Positions 14,192-22,748 of a DNA stretch of 26,491 nucleotides are shown one piece after another (the first letter of the stretch is position 1; each line of letters begins with the position of its first letter). The position numbers and the translations under genes are program-made. A model generated the notes under the pieces. It was given only the letters and a program-made list of their open reading frames with translations. It did not search any database and was not told the origin of the DNA. The stretch is from positions 1 through 26,491 of the IMG/VR virus record IMGVR_UViG_3300042905_003504. The stretch is one strand, 5' to 3'. The DNA is from a virus.

Positions 14192-14445
14192 TCGGCGCCC
14201 TCCGCGCGCGCATGGCGGCGGACGCTGTAGAGCTCGGGCGAGGCCTGGCGATGATGATGCGCGGCGAGGAGAGCGACGAGGCGGAGGCCGCTACGGAGGT
14301 CGTCGCCGAGTCGCTCATCTGGTGGCGCGCCATCGCCAGGACCAAGATCCGCGTGACGGAGACGATGCCTGCGCCGCCCGATGCGGATGACGGCATGACG
14401 CCTGCGGAGCGCGCGTACTACGCGGCGAAGGCCGGGAGGCGCTGA
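14188..14445 (+). CDS. tail chaperone frameshift extension (T-like)
   Basis: This segment encodes the 85 residues added when ribosomes slip -1 at the preceding A-run, giving a 198-residue fusion (113 + 85). It is helical, acidic in the middle (RGEESDEAEAATEVV), and ends with TPAERAYYAAKAGRR. An independent ATG at 14212 has no ribosome site, so expression through frameshifting is preferred. Lambda gpG/gpGT and Mu gp41-type proteins use the same strategy; the long form recruits tube subunits to the tape measure. Confidence 0.68.
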   Translation: MIGALRARMAADAVELGRGLAMMMRGEESDEAEAATEVVAESLIWWRAIARTKIRVTETMPAPPDADDGMTPAERAYYAAKAGRR

Positions 14446-14446
14446 C

Positions 14447-16249
14447 ATGGCGGTCTACACCGAGACGATCAACATGGACGGCAACCTCGCCGAGCAGGCC
14501 GAGAAGGCCGCGAAAGAGGTGTCCGTTCTCGAGAAAGGCCTGGCGTCGGCCGAGGCCGCGCTAGTGCGGGCGAACGCCTTGGGCGACGCCAAGGGCATCG
14601 AGGCAGCGAGCAAGAAGATCGCGGCGTACGGAGACGCCATCGAGGCGGTGCCGCCGCATCTTGTCGAGGCCAAGCGCGAGGCCGACGCGTTCGGCGGCGC
14701 GATGGAGAAGGCGGGAGCGATGGCGCTCACGGGCGCGCAGGCCATCGGGGCCGCGGTGCTCGCGGTCGGGGCCGCGGTGGCGGGGCTGGCGCTCGCGGGG
14801 ATGAAGCTTGCGCTCGAGGCCGCCGACGCGAAGGGGGACCTTGCGCTCCTGTTTCAGACGTTGACGGGCGGCGCGGTCGCGGGCGACGAAGCGATCGCCA
14901 TGTTCGACCGGCTCGGCGAGGCGACCGGGCGCACGCGTGAGGAGCTCGGTGCCGCGGCACGCGCGTTCGCTCCGTTCGCGCAGAGCGCCGCGGAGCTCGA
15001 AGCGTTCACCCTCGCAGGCCTCTCGGCCGAGGCGATGGCGAAGGGTGGCGGCGCGGCGTTCGAGGAGATGACCCGCAAGATACAGGCGGCCGCGCAGGCT
15101 GGGAAGGCCTTCAAGCTCGGCGCGGAGGGACTCGCGCAGTTCGCGAAAATGGGCCTCCGCGTGGACGACGTCGCGCAGAAGATGGGCATGAGCGCGGCCG
15201 ACCTGAGCAAGCAGCTGGAGGCCGGCACCGTCGACGCGAAGCGCTTCGGCGACGCGCTGAACACGGCGCTCGTGGAGAAGGGCGCGGGGCCTGTCGCGGA
15301 TGCTGCGATGGACCTCGGCAACATGTGGGCGAAGGCCAAAGAGAGCGTGGGGAAGTTCTTCGAGGACATCAACATCGAGCCGTTCATCAAAGAGGTCAAG
15401 GCCCTGTTCGGCATCCTCGACCAGGCGAACCCGTCGGGGCAGGCGTTGAAGGCCGGCGTCGGCGGCGCGTTTCAGAAGCTGTTCGACGTCGCGACGAAGC
15501 TGGTGCCGCTCGTGCGCCGCATGTTTCTGGAGCTCATCATCTACGGCCTCAAGGCGTACATCGCGTTGAAGCCGGTCATGAAGACCATCGAGGAGTTCGC
15601 GGCGAGCACCGAGGGCGCGGCCGCGATCGACTTCCTCAAAAACGCATTGGCCGGCGTGGCCGTGGTCGCCGGCATCGTGGTCGCCGGCATCGCCGCTCTG
15701 GCCGCGACCATCGCCGTGAGCATCGGCGTCGTGGGCGCGCTCGCTCTGGCGATCGGCGCGTTCGTCACCGGGGCCGCGCAACAGTTCACCGCGTGGGTCA
15801 TGGGCGCCCCGCAGATCGCGCACGAGTTCGTGGCCGGCCTCGCGCAGGGCATCCGCGACGGGGCCGCGCAGGTGGTCGCGGCGGCGAAGGGCCTGGCCGA
15901 CTCGGCAGCGGGCGCGGTCAAGGGCGCCCTCGGCATCGCGTCGCCGTCCAAGGTCATGATGGCGATGGGCGAGCACACGGGCGACGGCATGGCGCTCGGG
16001 CTCGACGCATCGGCCGAGGGTGTGGCATCGAGCGCGACGGGCGTCGCAACGTCGGCGGTCGAGGCGGTGGCCGCGGCTCCGGCCCCGAGCGCCCCAGCGG
16101 GCGGCGGTGGGGGCGGGCTCACGGTCACGGTCGAGGCGGGCGCCATCGTCATCCAGGGCGGCTCGGCCGACTCTGTCGTCGACCTCACCGAGCAGGCTCT
16201 CGCGCAGCTACTCGAGCGCATCGCGTCTCAGCAGGGGGTGATGGCATGA
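14447..16249 (+). CDS. tape measure protein
   Basis: This 600-residue protein sets tail length and is ejected into the host envelope. It has an N-terminal helical part with coiled-coil character (about 10-88), a hydrophobic stretch at 91-122, and a tape-measure core (about 135-305) including LLFQTLTGG and FAKMGLRVDDVAQKMGM. A long hydrophobic region lies at about 399-442. The conserved C-terminal block ALGIASPSKVMMAMGEHTGD (494-513) is frequent in tape measures. A Gly/Pro-rich linker follows, then a final beta/alpha part. At about 1.5 angstrom per residue the tail would be near 90 nm. Confidence 0.92.
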   Translation: MAVYTETINMDGNLAEQAEKAAKEVSVLEKGLASAEAALVRANALGDAKGIEAASKKIAAYGDAIEAVPPHLVEAKREADAFGGAMEKAGAMALTGAQAIGAAVLAVGAAVAGLALAGMKLALEAADAKGDLALLFQTLTGGAVAGDEAIAMFDRLGEATGRTREELGAAARAFAPFAQSAAELEAFTLAGLSAEAMAKGGGAAFEEMTRKIQAAAQAGKAFKLGAEGLAQFAKMGLRVDDVAQKMGMSAADLSKQLEAGTVDAKRFGDALNTALVEKGAGPVADAAMDLGNMWAKAKESVGKFFEDINIEPFIKEVKALFGILDQANPSGQALKAGVGGAFQKLFDVATKLVPLVRRMFLELIIYGLKAYIALKPVMKTIEEFAASTEGAAAIDFLKNALAGVAVVAGIVVAGIAALAATIAVSIGVVGALALAIGAFVTGAAQQFTAWVMGAPQIAHEFVAGLAQGIRDGAAQVVAAAKGLADSAAGAVKGALGIASPSKVMMAMGEHTGDGMALGLDASAEGVASSATGVATSAVEAVAAAPAPSAPAGGGGGGLTVTVEAGAIVIQGGSADSVVDLTEQALAQLLERIASQQGVMA

Positions 16250-16812
16250 ACCCGATCGAGAACCCCGAGGCCTACCACACGTTCACCTACGGCGGGCTCA
16301 CGAGCCCCGGCGTTGTCGGCACGGTGAGCGGGTGGAAGCTCGCTTGGAAGTGGGACAAGAAAACGGGCAAGGGGAGCCGCAAGGGGACCATCACGCACAC
16401 GGGGCAGGAGCTTTCGGGCGGCTCGTTCACGGTGCAGTTGTGGCTGCCCGAGCACTTTGACGCGTGGGAGCGGTTCATCAAAGACGTCGGGTACAACACC
16501 GACAAGGCGCCCGCGGTCTCGCGCAAGCTCTACTACCCCACGGTTGGCGTCATCGGCGTGGTCGATGCCGTGCTCGAGTCGATCTCGCCCTACGAGCACG
16601 CGGGGAAGGGGCTATACAAGTCCACATTCGAGTTCAGCGAGTGGGCGCCCGCGCCCAAGAAGAACGCGACAGTCACCCCGCAGGGAAGCGCCCCGAGCCG
16701 CGGCCCGCGCGCCGTGAGCAACGACCTGTTCCCTCCCTCCGGCGGCGACCCCATCGCCGACCAGCAACAGGCGCAGATCGCCGCGCTCCTCGCCGAGGCT
16801 CAGCAGCCGTGA
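16246..16812 (+). CDS. baseplate/hub-adaptor candidate, 188 aa
   Basis: ATG 16246 overlaps the tape measure stop (ATGA). The protein is beta-rich in 10-135 (FTYGGLTSPGVV, GWKLAWKWDKKTGKGSRKG, GSFTVQLWLPEHFDAWERF). It ends in a Pro/Ser-rich and Gln-rich tail probably without fixed structure (about 145-188). It sits where contractile phages encode the proteins joining the tube tip to the hub (Mu gp43/gp44 region). The sequence family is not recognised with certainty; a LysM-free hub adaptor role is inferred from order. Confidence 0.6.
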   Translation: MNPIENPEAYHTFTYGGLTSPGVVGTVSGWKLAWKWDKKTGKGSRKGTITHTGQELSGGSFTVQLWLPEHFDAWERFIKDVGYNTDKAPAVSRKLYYPTVGVIGVVDAVLESISPYEHAGKGLYKSTFEFSEWAPAPKKNATVTPQGSAPSRGPRAVSNDLFPPSGGDPIADQQQAQIAALLAEAQQP

Positions 16813-17471
16813 CCCTGTTCGCCTCCTACGCCGGGCGTCGCATCGTGAGCGGCATCGTGTCGATCCCTTACTACGGGGCGTGGGCGGCGGACATGGTGCT
16901 CGCCGAGGGTGATGCGGTGGCGACCGGTGGCGACCTTGTGATCGGCCCGCTCACTTTTGCGCGCGCGGGGCTCGGTCGCTCCGGCTCGCTTGGTGGCTCC
17001 CGCGGCATCGCCCTCGTCGGCGGGCCCGGATGGCGCGTCGAGGTGCCCGCGCTGGGCTACAGCAACGCGGCCGGGGTGCGCCTCGCGACGGTGCTCGGCG
17101 ACGTGTCGTCGGCGGTGGGCGAGACGCTCGTTGGCGTCGACTCGTCGGCGACGGTGGGGCTCCACTACCTGCGGCGCCAGGGTCGCGCGGAGAGGGTGCT
17201 ACGCGCGCTCGCCGGTGACCTCTGGTGGGTGAGGCCGGACGGGGTGACGTCGCTCGAGGCGCGGGCTTCCACGGCCATCGTCACGCCGTTCCTCGTTGAG
17301 TCTCGCGACGGGGCGAACGGGCGCGTGCGGGTCAGCACCGAGAGCCCGGGGGACTGGATGCCCGGGCGCACGTTCGCGAGTGCTACACTCCCCGATGTGC
17401 AGACGATCGCGCACACGCAAATCACGCTCTCCGCTGCCGGGGAGATGAGGGTGGAGGTCCTGGTCACATGA
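16809..17471 (+). CDS. baseplate hub-region protein, 220 aa
   Basis: GTG 16809 overlaps the preceding stop (GTGA). The protein is mostly beta strands with many Gly and Val residues: GRRIVSGIVSIPYYGAW, GDLVIGPLTFARAG, WRVEVPALGYS, then LWWVRPDGVTSLEARAS and VQTIAHTQITLSAAGEM. A WxxRPDG-type strand and late beta structure resemble hub (gpD/gp44-like) domains, but it is shorter than typical hubs (usually above 300 residues), so it may be a reduced hub or a hub accessory. The next gene encodes the spike. Confidence 0.58.
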   Translation: MTLFASYAGRRIVSGIVSIPYYGAWAADMVLAEGDAVATGGDLVIGPLTFARAGLGRSGSLGGSRGIALVGGPGWRVEVPALGYSNAAGVRLATVLGDVSSAVGETLVGVDSSATVGLHYLRRQGRAERVLRALAGDLWWVRPDGVTSLEARASTAIVTPFLVESRDGANGRVRVSTESPGDWMPGRTFASATLPDVQTIAHTQITLSAAGEMRVEVLVT

Positions 17472-18052
17472 GCGCCCCGACGACCCTCGACCGCATGTGG
17501 GCCGCGTTCCGGCTCCTCGTCCGCGCGGAGCTCCACGAGCTCGGCTACCTCGGCATGTACACCTACGTGGTCCGCGGCTCGAGCATGGGCTACGTCGACG
17601 CGGAGCCGGCATCGCAGACGCTCGGGCTGCCCAGCGTGACGCGCGCGCCCATCCTGCCGGCCATCGGCGGCGAGACGGCCATCGCGTCGACGGGCTCCGA
17701 GTGCACCATCGCGTTCCTCGATGGCGACCCTACGCGGCCCGTGGTCGTGTCGCTCACCGAGGTGGACGAGCTTGTCATCGCGGACGGGGACGACGGCGTG
17801 GCGCGCCTCGGGGACACCATTACCCTGGGCTATTGCCTCTGGGATTCGGTGACGCGCATCCTGTATTTCTCCCCCGCTGCGCTCGGCCCGACGGCGACCG
17901 TCTATGTCCCGTGGGGGACGTTCCCCAGCGGGACGACGCTCTCACTGTTCGCGGCGAACCCGGCATCCCCTGTCGCGCCATCGCCGGGCACGCCGGGCAC
18001 CGCGTGGAGCGGCATCATCACCACGGCGTCGACGGTAGTGAGGTGCGGGTGA
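17468..18052 (+). CDS. baseplate spike protein, gpV/gp45-like
   Basis: This 194-residue protein should be the membrane-piercing spike under the hub. A helical start (7-24) leads into an OB-like fold: LGMYTYVVRGSS, GLPSVTRAPILP, and the tell-tale CTIAFLDGDPTRPVVVSLTE at 79-98, where the DGDPxRPVV motif is typical of gpV/gp45 spikes. The end is a Pro/Ser-rich section and a short strand. The His-x-His iron site seen at the tip of some spikes is absent. ATG 17468 overlaps the previous stop. Confidence 0.85.
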   Translation: MSAPTTLDRMWAAFRLLVRAELHELGYLGMYTYVVRGSSMGYVDAEPASQTLGLPSVTRAPILPAIGGETAIASTGSECTIAFLDGDPTRPVVVSLTEVDELVIADGDDGVARLGDTITLGYCLWDSVTRILYFSPAALGPTATVYVPWGTFPSGTTLSLFAANPASPVAPSPGTPGTAWSGIITTASTVVRCG

Positions 18053-18441
18053 TGGCGACGGACTACGGCCAGGATTTCACCCTCGTCACCGACCTCGAGA
18101 CGACCCTCGGCGTCACGACGGGCCCGCGCATCGTGGCCGAGGCCATCGCGCGCCGGCTCCAGACGCCGAACGGGCGGCTCATCGGGGACCCGAATTACGG
18201 GTACGACGTGACGCAGTTCGTGCACCAGGACATGGCCCCCGCCGACATCGACGACATCGAGCGGAGCGTGGCGCTCGAGGCCGAGAAGGACGAGCGCGTG
18301 GCGTCGGCCGAGGCGAGCGCCGTCCTCGATGCGGAGGGTGTGCTAGAGATCACCCTGAACGCGACGCTACTCACCGACGAGACGTTCACCCTGGTTCTCG
18401 CGGTCTCTGACGTGACGGTCGAAATCCTCAGCGTGGAGTGA
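18052..18441 (+). CDS. baseplate wedge protein, gp25/gpW-like (Mu gp46)
   Basis: This 129-residue protein has the size and pattern of the gp25/W family that joins hub and wedges: an N-terminal DYGQDFTLVTDL, RIVAEAIARRLQTPNGRLIGDPNYGYDV at about 26-53 (GDPxYG motif), then DIDDIERSVALEAEKDERVASAEAS and a C-terminal double strand (LEITLNATLLTDETFTLVLAV). The ATG shares a base with the spike stop. Order spike, gp46-like, J-like is the same as in Mu. Confidence 0.88.
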   Translation: MATDYGQDFTLVTDLETTLGVTTGPRIVAEAIARRLQTPNGRLIGDPNYGYDVTQFVHQDMAPADIDDIERSVALEAEKDERVASAEASAVLDAEGVLEITLNATLLTDETFTLVLAVSDVTVEILSVE

Positions 18442-18445
18442 CGGG

Positions 18446-19891
18446 ATGCCCATCGGAATTGACGAGCTGATTGCGCCGGTGACCGAGGACGAGGTACTCG
18501 CCTCGATGCTCTCGGTCGCCGCGTCGCTCGGGCTCTCGACCACGTCGTGGCAGAGCGGGCAGCCGTCGCACACGCTTCTTCGCATCGTAGCGCGGGCCAT
18601 CGCGTCGACGCTCTCGGTCGGCTCGACGGTGACACGTGGCGGGCTCCTCGACCTCGCCGCGACGGTCACTCCCGAGGGCGGCCCCGGGTGGCTCGACCTC
18701 CTCGTGGAAACCGGGTGGAGCGACGCGCGCAGGCCGGCCACGTACGCCACGTGTGACGTCACGTTCACGACCACGGCGGCATGTCCTGGCGGAACGTACG
18801 CGGCGGGGACGCTGCACATCGCGCGCGGCAGCATCGGTTACAGCAACGTCTCGAGCATCACGATCCCCACGGGCGCGGGCTCGGTGAGCGGCACGTTCCG
18901 GGCGGACGTCGCGGGGGCCTCGGGCTCGAGCGGCGTCGGCACCATCACCACGATGGTCACGACGATCGTCGGGTGCTCGGTCACGAACAGCACGGCGGCG
19001 GTGGGCAGCGATGCGGAGAAGAACGCGGAGCTCGTCGCGCGGTGCAAGCTCAAGTGGGCTTCGATCTCCGTCTCGGGCCCCGCGGGCGCGTACGCCTACA
19101 ACGCGATGACCATCAACGGCGAGAACCAGGTCGCCGTCACCTCGGGCGCGCTCACCGAGCCGGACTACCCCGTGACGCGCGCGACGACGGTGACCAACGC
19201 GAGCACGGGCGTTGTCACGACCTACGTCGCGCACGCCGGGGGGGCCTACGCTACGCCGCCGAACTACACGGGCAACGTCGCCAAGAGCATCGCTTCGAGC
19301 ACGAACGCGTCGCCCATCGTCGTGACCATGGCGGCGGCGCACGGGTACACCACGGGCGATACCGTCTACATCGAGGGGCACCTCGTGAACACGGCGGCCA
19401 ACGGCTCGTGGGCCATCACGGTCACGGGCGGCACGACGTACTCGCTCAACTCGAGCGTGGGCAACGGCATCGGCGGCGCGACGGGCTCGGCCTACCGGTA
19501 CAGCGACCTCGACCTCATCGACAACAGCATCCAGGCGAACACGCCACCGCTCACGGTGACGGCCTCGACGGTGAGCGCGACGCCCACCTCGGTCACGGTC
19601 GTCGGCGTCATCACGGTCACGGGCAGCGCGGCGAACAGGACCGACGCGGACCTTGCCGCGGCGGCGTCGACGGCCGTCTCTGACCTCTGCTCGACGGTGC
19701 CTATCGGCGGCATCGGCACGAGCACGTACGTCTACCTCGACACGATCCGTGCGGCCATCCGGGATGCTCTCGGCGGCATCACGCTCGTTCCCAACGTGGT
19801 GCTCTCGAGCCCTGCGGCGGACGTCGCCATCCCGGCGAACGGCGTCGCTACGGTCACGGTGGCCCCCGTGTTCACCATCGCGAGGGTGTGA
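18446..19891 (+). CDS. baseplate J-like wedge protein with inserted domain
   Basis: This 481-residue protein matches the J/gp47 family that forms the baseplate wedge. Visible are the N-terminal helical segment, GTLHIARG/YSNVSSITIPTGAGSVSGTFRAD near 121-154, SDAEKNAELVARCKLKWASIS around 188-208, and a C-terminal DLCSTVPIGGIGTSTYVY (res 416-433) with a following helix. Residues about 271-353 carry a separate beta domain (SPIVVTMAAAHGYTTGDTVY) inserted in the loop before SDLDLID. GGAG at 18435-18438 precedes ATG 18446. Confidence 0.88.
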   Translation: MPIGIDELIAPVTEDEVLASMLSVAASLGLSTTSWQSGQPSHTLLRIVARAIASTLSVGSTVTRGGLLDLAATVTPEGGPGWLDLLVETGWSDARRPATYATCDVTFTTTAACPGGTYAAGTLHIARGSIGYSNVSSITIPTGAGSVSGTFRADVAGASGSSGVGTITTMVTTIVGCSVTNSTAAVGSDAEKNAELVARCKLKWASISVSGPAGAYAYNAMTINGENQVAVTSGALTEPDYPVTRATTVTNASTGVVTTYVAHAGGAYATPPNYTGNVAKSIASSTNASPIVVTMAAAHGYTTGDTVYIEGHLVNTAANGSWAITVTGGTTYSLNSSVGNGIGGATGSAYRYSDLDLIDNSIQANTPPLTVTASTVSATPTSVTVVGVITVTGSAANRTDADLAAAASTAVSDLCSTVPIGGIGTSTYVYLDTIRAAIRDALGGITLVPNVVLSSPAADVAIPANGVATVTVAPVFTIARV

Positions 19892-19893
19892 CC

Positions 19894-20112
19894 ATGAGCG
19901 TGATCGACGCGGTGTTGGGGCTGAGGCGGAGCGAGGAGCGGGAGCGCGTGGCGCGGCTCTACGCGGACACGGCGCAGACCTACGAGCGGCACGCGCGGTT
20001 CCGGCAGCGTCTGACCACGGCGCTCGGCCACCACCTCCCCGTCGGGCAGATGCTCGATGACGATGCGCTCATCGAGATCGTGGCGCGGCTCGCGGCGGAG
20101 CGTGACCCGTGA
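19894..20112 (+). CDS. small helical baseplate-region protein, 72 aa
   Basis: I prefer ATG 19894 because GAGGG at 19882-19886 is seven bases ahead; an in-frame GTG at 19888 overlaps the previous stop but lacks spacing. The protein is almost entirely helical and charged (LRRSEERERVARLYADT, RHARFRQRLTTALGH), with a Leu-Asp-Asp-Asp-Ala-Leu ending. It lies between J-like and gpI-position proteins, so a baseplate accessory role is possible, but no family is recognised. Its stop overlaps GTG 20109. Confidence 0.58.
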   Translation: MSVIDAVLGLRRSEERERVARLYADTAQTYERHARFRQRLTTALGHHLPVGQMLDDDALIEIVARLAAERDP

Positions 20113-20882
20113 GCGGGCTGGGCAGGACCATCCGCGACGCCATCGAGGCGCAGCTCCCGCCGTGGCTCAAAGAGACCGTGGGCATCCGGCTCGTCTACTC
20201 GATGACGGTGCAGGCCGACGCGATGTGGGAGCTCTGGCGGCAAGGGGTCAAAGCGCACATGCCGGGGGCCGACGAGTGGCCCGACAGCGCGCTCCCCTAC
20301 GTGGGCTCCGAGCGGCAGCTCGACCGGTACGAGGCCGAGAGCAACGCGCAGTTCGCCGCGAGGCTCCAGACGCCGCACGACACACACCGCGGGCAGGGGC
20401 ATCCGCGCGAGCTGATCAACCAGCTTCAGACCATGGCGAGCTACCTTGGGGCGACGCCTCCGGTCAGGGCCGTGAGTAACTCGGGCGTGTGGTGGTCGCG
20501 GGCCTCGCTCGCGGCGGACTTCGTGCAGACGCACTCGAGCCCGAACAACTGGGTTTGGGACGCGCTGACCACGCGATGGTGGCGCGGGTGGGTGATCATC
20601 GACTCGAGCGCTGGGCCGTGGACGGTCGACATCTGGGGCACGCCGGGGACGTGGGGCGACGGTGGGACGTGGGGCAGCGATGCCACGGTCGCGCAGGTCG
20701 CCATGGTCGAGCGCATCGTCCGACTCTGGAAGAGCGCGCACGAGTCGATTCAGATCATCGTGTCGTTCGACTCGAGCCTCTACGAGCCCACCGACACGAG
20801 CCCGCCGAACCCCAACGGCACGAGTGACACGTTCGCATGGCAGGCCTCGCAGTCGGCCATCTTCGGGAGGACCATCACGTGA
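20109..20882 (+). CDS. baseplate protein at gpI/Mu gp48 position
   Basis: This 257-residue protein follows the J-like gene, where gpI or Mu gp48 proteins link the baseplate to the fibres. The N-terminal half is helical (LWRQGVKAHMPGADEWPD, SERQLDRYEAESNAQFAARL), a pattern common to these proteins. The C-terminal half is Trp-rich and beta-like (GVWWSRASLAADF, WDALTTRWWRGWVIID, GTWGDGGTWGSD). The last domain probably binds a fibre. GTG 20109 overlaps the previous stop. Family match is by order and general pattern. Confidence 0.68.
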   Translation: MSGLGRTIRDAIEAQLPPWLKETVGIRLVYSMTVQADAMWELWRQGVKAHMPGADEWPDSALPYVGSERQLDRYEAESNAQFAARLQTPHDTHRGQGHPRELINQLQTMASYLGATPPVRAVSNSGVWWSRASLAADFVQTHSSPNNWVWDALTTRWWRGWVIIDSSAGPWTVDIWGTPGTWGDGGTWGSDATVAQVAMVERIVRLWKSAHESIQIIVSFDSSLYEPTDTSPPNPNGTSDTFAWQASQSAIFGRTIT

Positions 20883-21589
20883 GCACCAGTTACTCGCCTA
20901 CGCCGGCCATCCTGCCGGCCTCCATCACGCTACCCCAGGACCTCGTCGACCAGCGCACGGCCGCATCGGTCAACGTGCCGTTCGCGACGTTGGCCGACGC
21001 CATCGCGTACCTCGGGGAGAGCATCACGCACACGCGCTCGATGGGGTGCGGCGCGCCCATCGGCAGGGTGCGCGCGGGCACCGAGGCCAAGACCTACGAC
21101 CTCAAGGGCAAGCGCCTCGACCCGTGGGAGGACGGCACGAACCTGCCCGTGCTCCACGTCTACGGCGAGCGTATCCGATGCTCGACGCCCGAGACCGGGA
21201 GCAACGTGGCGACCCACTTCGCGTACGACGTGACCGATCTCCTCATCGACGGGGCCACGGTCACGCGCTGCACGATCGACCTCGCGAACCCGAACACGCT
21301 CACGCTGCCGGGGATGATGCCGGCGATCGCCCTCGTGCGGTACGCGCCGAGCACGGACACGTGGGAGTCGCTGCTCGCGGCAGGCACGCAGACCGACGCG
21401 AGCGCGAACGTCGCGGCCTACAACGCGATCCACGACATCCGGTTCGTCCCCGACCAGAACGCTACGGTCGACCTCACCACGTACGCCTACTACGTCGTCG
21501 TGTGCCCCGAAGGCGGCACCAACGCGATCGAGGGGCTCTCGTTCTACCGGATCCACATCCGCCAGACGGCACGGAGGTTTGCGGGATGA
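20879..21589 (+). CDS. fibre-region structural protein, 236 aa
   Basis: GTG 20879 overlaps the previous stop (GTGA). The protein has a helical segment near 36-50 (VPFATLADAIAYLGESI) and then strands rich in Thr, Asp and Val: LPVLHVYGERIRCSTP, HFAYDVTDLLIDGATVTR, ALVRYAPSTDTWESLL, and FYRIHIRQTARRF at the end. It starts the variable region beyond the baseplate and may be an attachment or adaptor protein for fibres. No family is recognised. Confidence 0.6.
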   Translation: MSTSYSPTPAILPASITLPQDLVDQRTAASVNVPFATLADAIAYLGESITHTRSMGCGAPIGRVRAGTEAKTYDLKGKRLDPWEDGTNLPVLHVYGERIRCSTPETGSNVATHFAYDVTDLLIDGATVTRCTIDLANPNTLTLPGMMPAIALVRYAPSTDTWESLLAAGTQTDASANVAAYNAIHDIRFVPDQNATVDLTTYAYYVVVCPEGGTNAIEGLSFYRIHIRQTARRFAG

Positions 21590-22425
21590 GCGTCCTCGAT
21601 ACCCTACTCTACGGCTACCGCACGGTGCTCGCGTCGGCGGTCGCGGTCACGCAGCGCGGGAAGCTCAACTTCGGCTCCGGCTTCACCGTGGCAGACAACG
21701 CGGTGACGTCCTCGACGGACGTCACGGTGAGCGCCACGCAGAGCATCACGACGCTGACGCTCACGACGCTCCTGTCGTCCGTGCTCCGGCTCACGAGCGA
21801 GAACAACGCGCTCTCGGGCTCGCAGAACGACGTGACGATCGGGAGCAATACCATCATCCGCGTCACCGACACGAGTGCCGTCACGTGGACGGGCATCGCG
21901 GCGGACTCGGGGCGGCGCGTCCTCCTCGTCCACGCGGTCGGCGCGGGCGGCCTGACGCTCGTGCACCAGTCGGCATCGAGCGTCGCAACGAACCGGTTCG
22001 CGTTGCCGGGCAGTGCGAACGTGACTCTCTGCACGAACCAGATCGCCATGCTGCTCTACGACACGACGATGGGGCGATGGCTCTACGTCGGCAGCGTCGG
22101 CGGCGACGTCTCGCCCATCACCACCGACAGCACGAGCACGGGCACCGTCGAGGACTGGCCGCTCCCTCCTGGCATCTCGGCGGTGCGGTTCACCAACGCG
22201 GGAGGCGTGGTGTTGAGGACGGTCGCGAACGTGACCGATGGGCGCACGCTCGACATCATCAACCTCACCGGCGCGGCGCTCACCATCGTGCACGACACGG
22301 GAGCCAACGCGGCGTACCGGTTCGATCTCGGCTACGCCTCGAACCTCGTCATCAACGACCGGGTGGCCGTCCGCGCCATCTACGATGCCACCTCGGCCAG
22401 GTGGCGGATCGTGACGCAGTACTGA
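21586..22425 (+). CDS. beta-repeat tail fibre-like protein, 279 aa
   Basis: The protein has a Thr/Ser-rich strand region (35-105) followed by two related units. Unit one (about 110-168) contains GGLTLVHQSASSVATNRFAL and ends LLYDTTMGRWLYV. Unit two (about 220-276) contains GAALTIVHDTGANAAYRFDL and ends AIYDATSARWRIV. The LTLxH...YD.T...RW pattern is common in phage fibre and adhesion proteins. A fibre or fibre-tip role is likely. ATG 21586 overlaps the preceding stop (ATGA). Confidence 0.72.
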   Translation: MSVLDTLLYGYRTVLASAVAVTQRGKLNFGSGFTVADNAVTSSTDVTVSATQSITTLTLTTLLSSVLRLTSENNALSGSQNDVTIGSNTIIRVTDTSAVTWTGIAADSGRRVLLVHAVGAGGLTLVHQSASSVATNRFALPGSANVTLCTNQIAMLLYDTTMGRWLYVGSVGGDVSPITTDSTSTGTVEDWPLPPGISAVRFTNAGGVVLRTVANVTDGRTLDIINLTGAALTIVHDTGANAAYRFDLGYASNLVINDRVAVRAIYDATSARWRIVTQY

Positions 22426-22748
22426 TGGCACTCAGAGAGCTAGCGGTCGGGCCCGCGGCGTACCAGCACACGTGCACGGTCGCGTCGGGCGAGACTTGGG
22501 ACCCGACGACGGCGACGGCGGCGGAGCTCCAGTGGTACAGCGTGCCGCGCGGGGTGTCTGGCACGTGGTCGGCGACCATCTCGGGCGCGTCGGCGTCGGG
22601 GCTTGTGCTGACCCACGTGCTACAGGATGGGGACCTCCCCGTGGGCAGCGCGGGGGAAATCCGCATCCTGCCGGTGATCACGCTGCCCAGCGGTAGCATT
22701 ACGTGCGGGGCCGTCTCGCTCCGAGTGAAAGGACGTTACGAACCATGA
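22425..22748 (+). CDS. small fibre-region protein, 107 aa
   Basis: The ATG shares a base with the preceding stop (TGATG). The protein is beta-rich: GPAAYQHTCTVASGETW, AELQWYSVPRGVSGTWSATIS, GLVLTHVLQDGDLP and a final GSITCGAVSLRVKGRYEP. It has two cysteines (17 and 96) that could pair if outside the cell. It likely contributes to the distal tail or fibre. No recognised family. Confidence 0.6.
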   Translation: MALRELAVGPAAYQHTCTVASGETWDPTTATAAELQWYSVPRGVSGTWSATISGASASGLVLTHVLQDGDLPVGSAGEIRILPVITLPSGSITCGAVSLRVKGRYEP

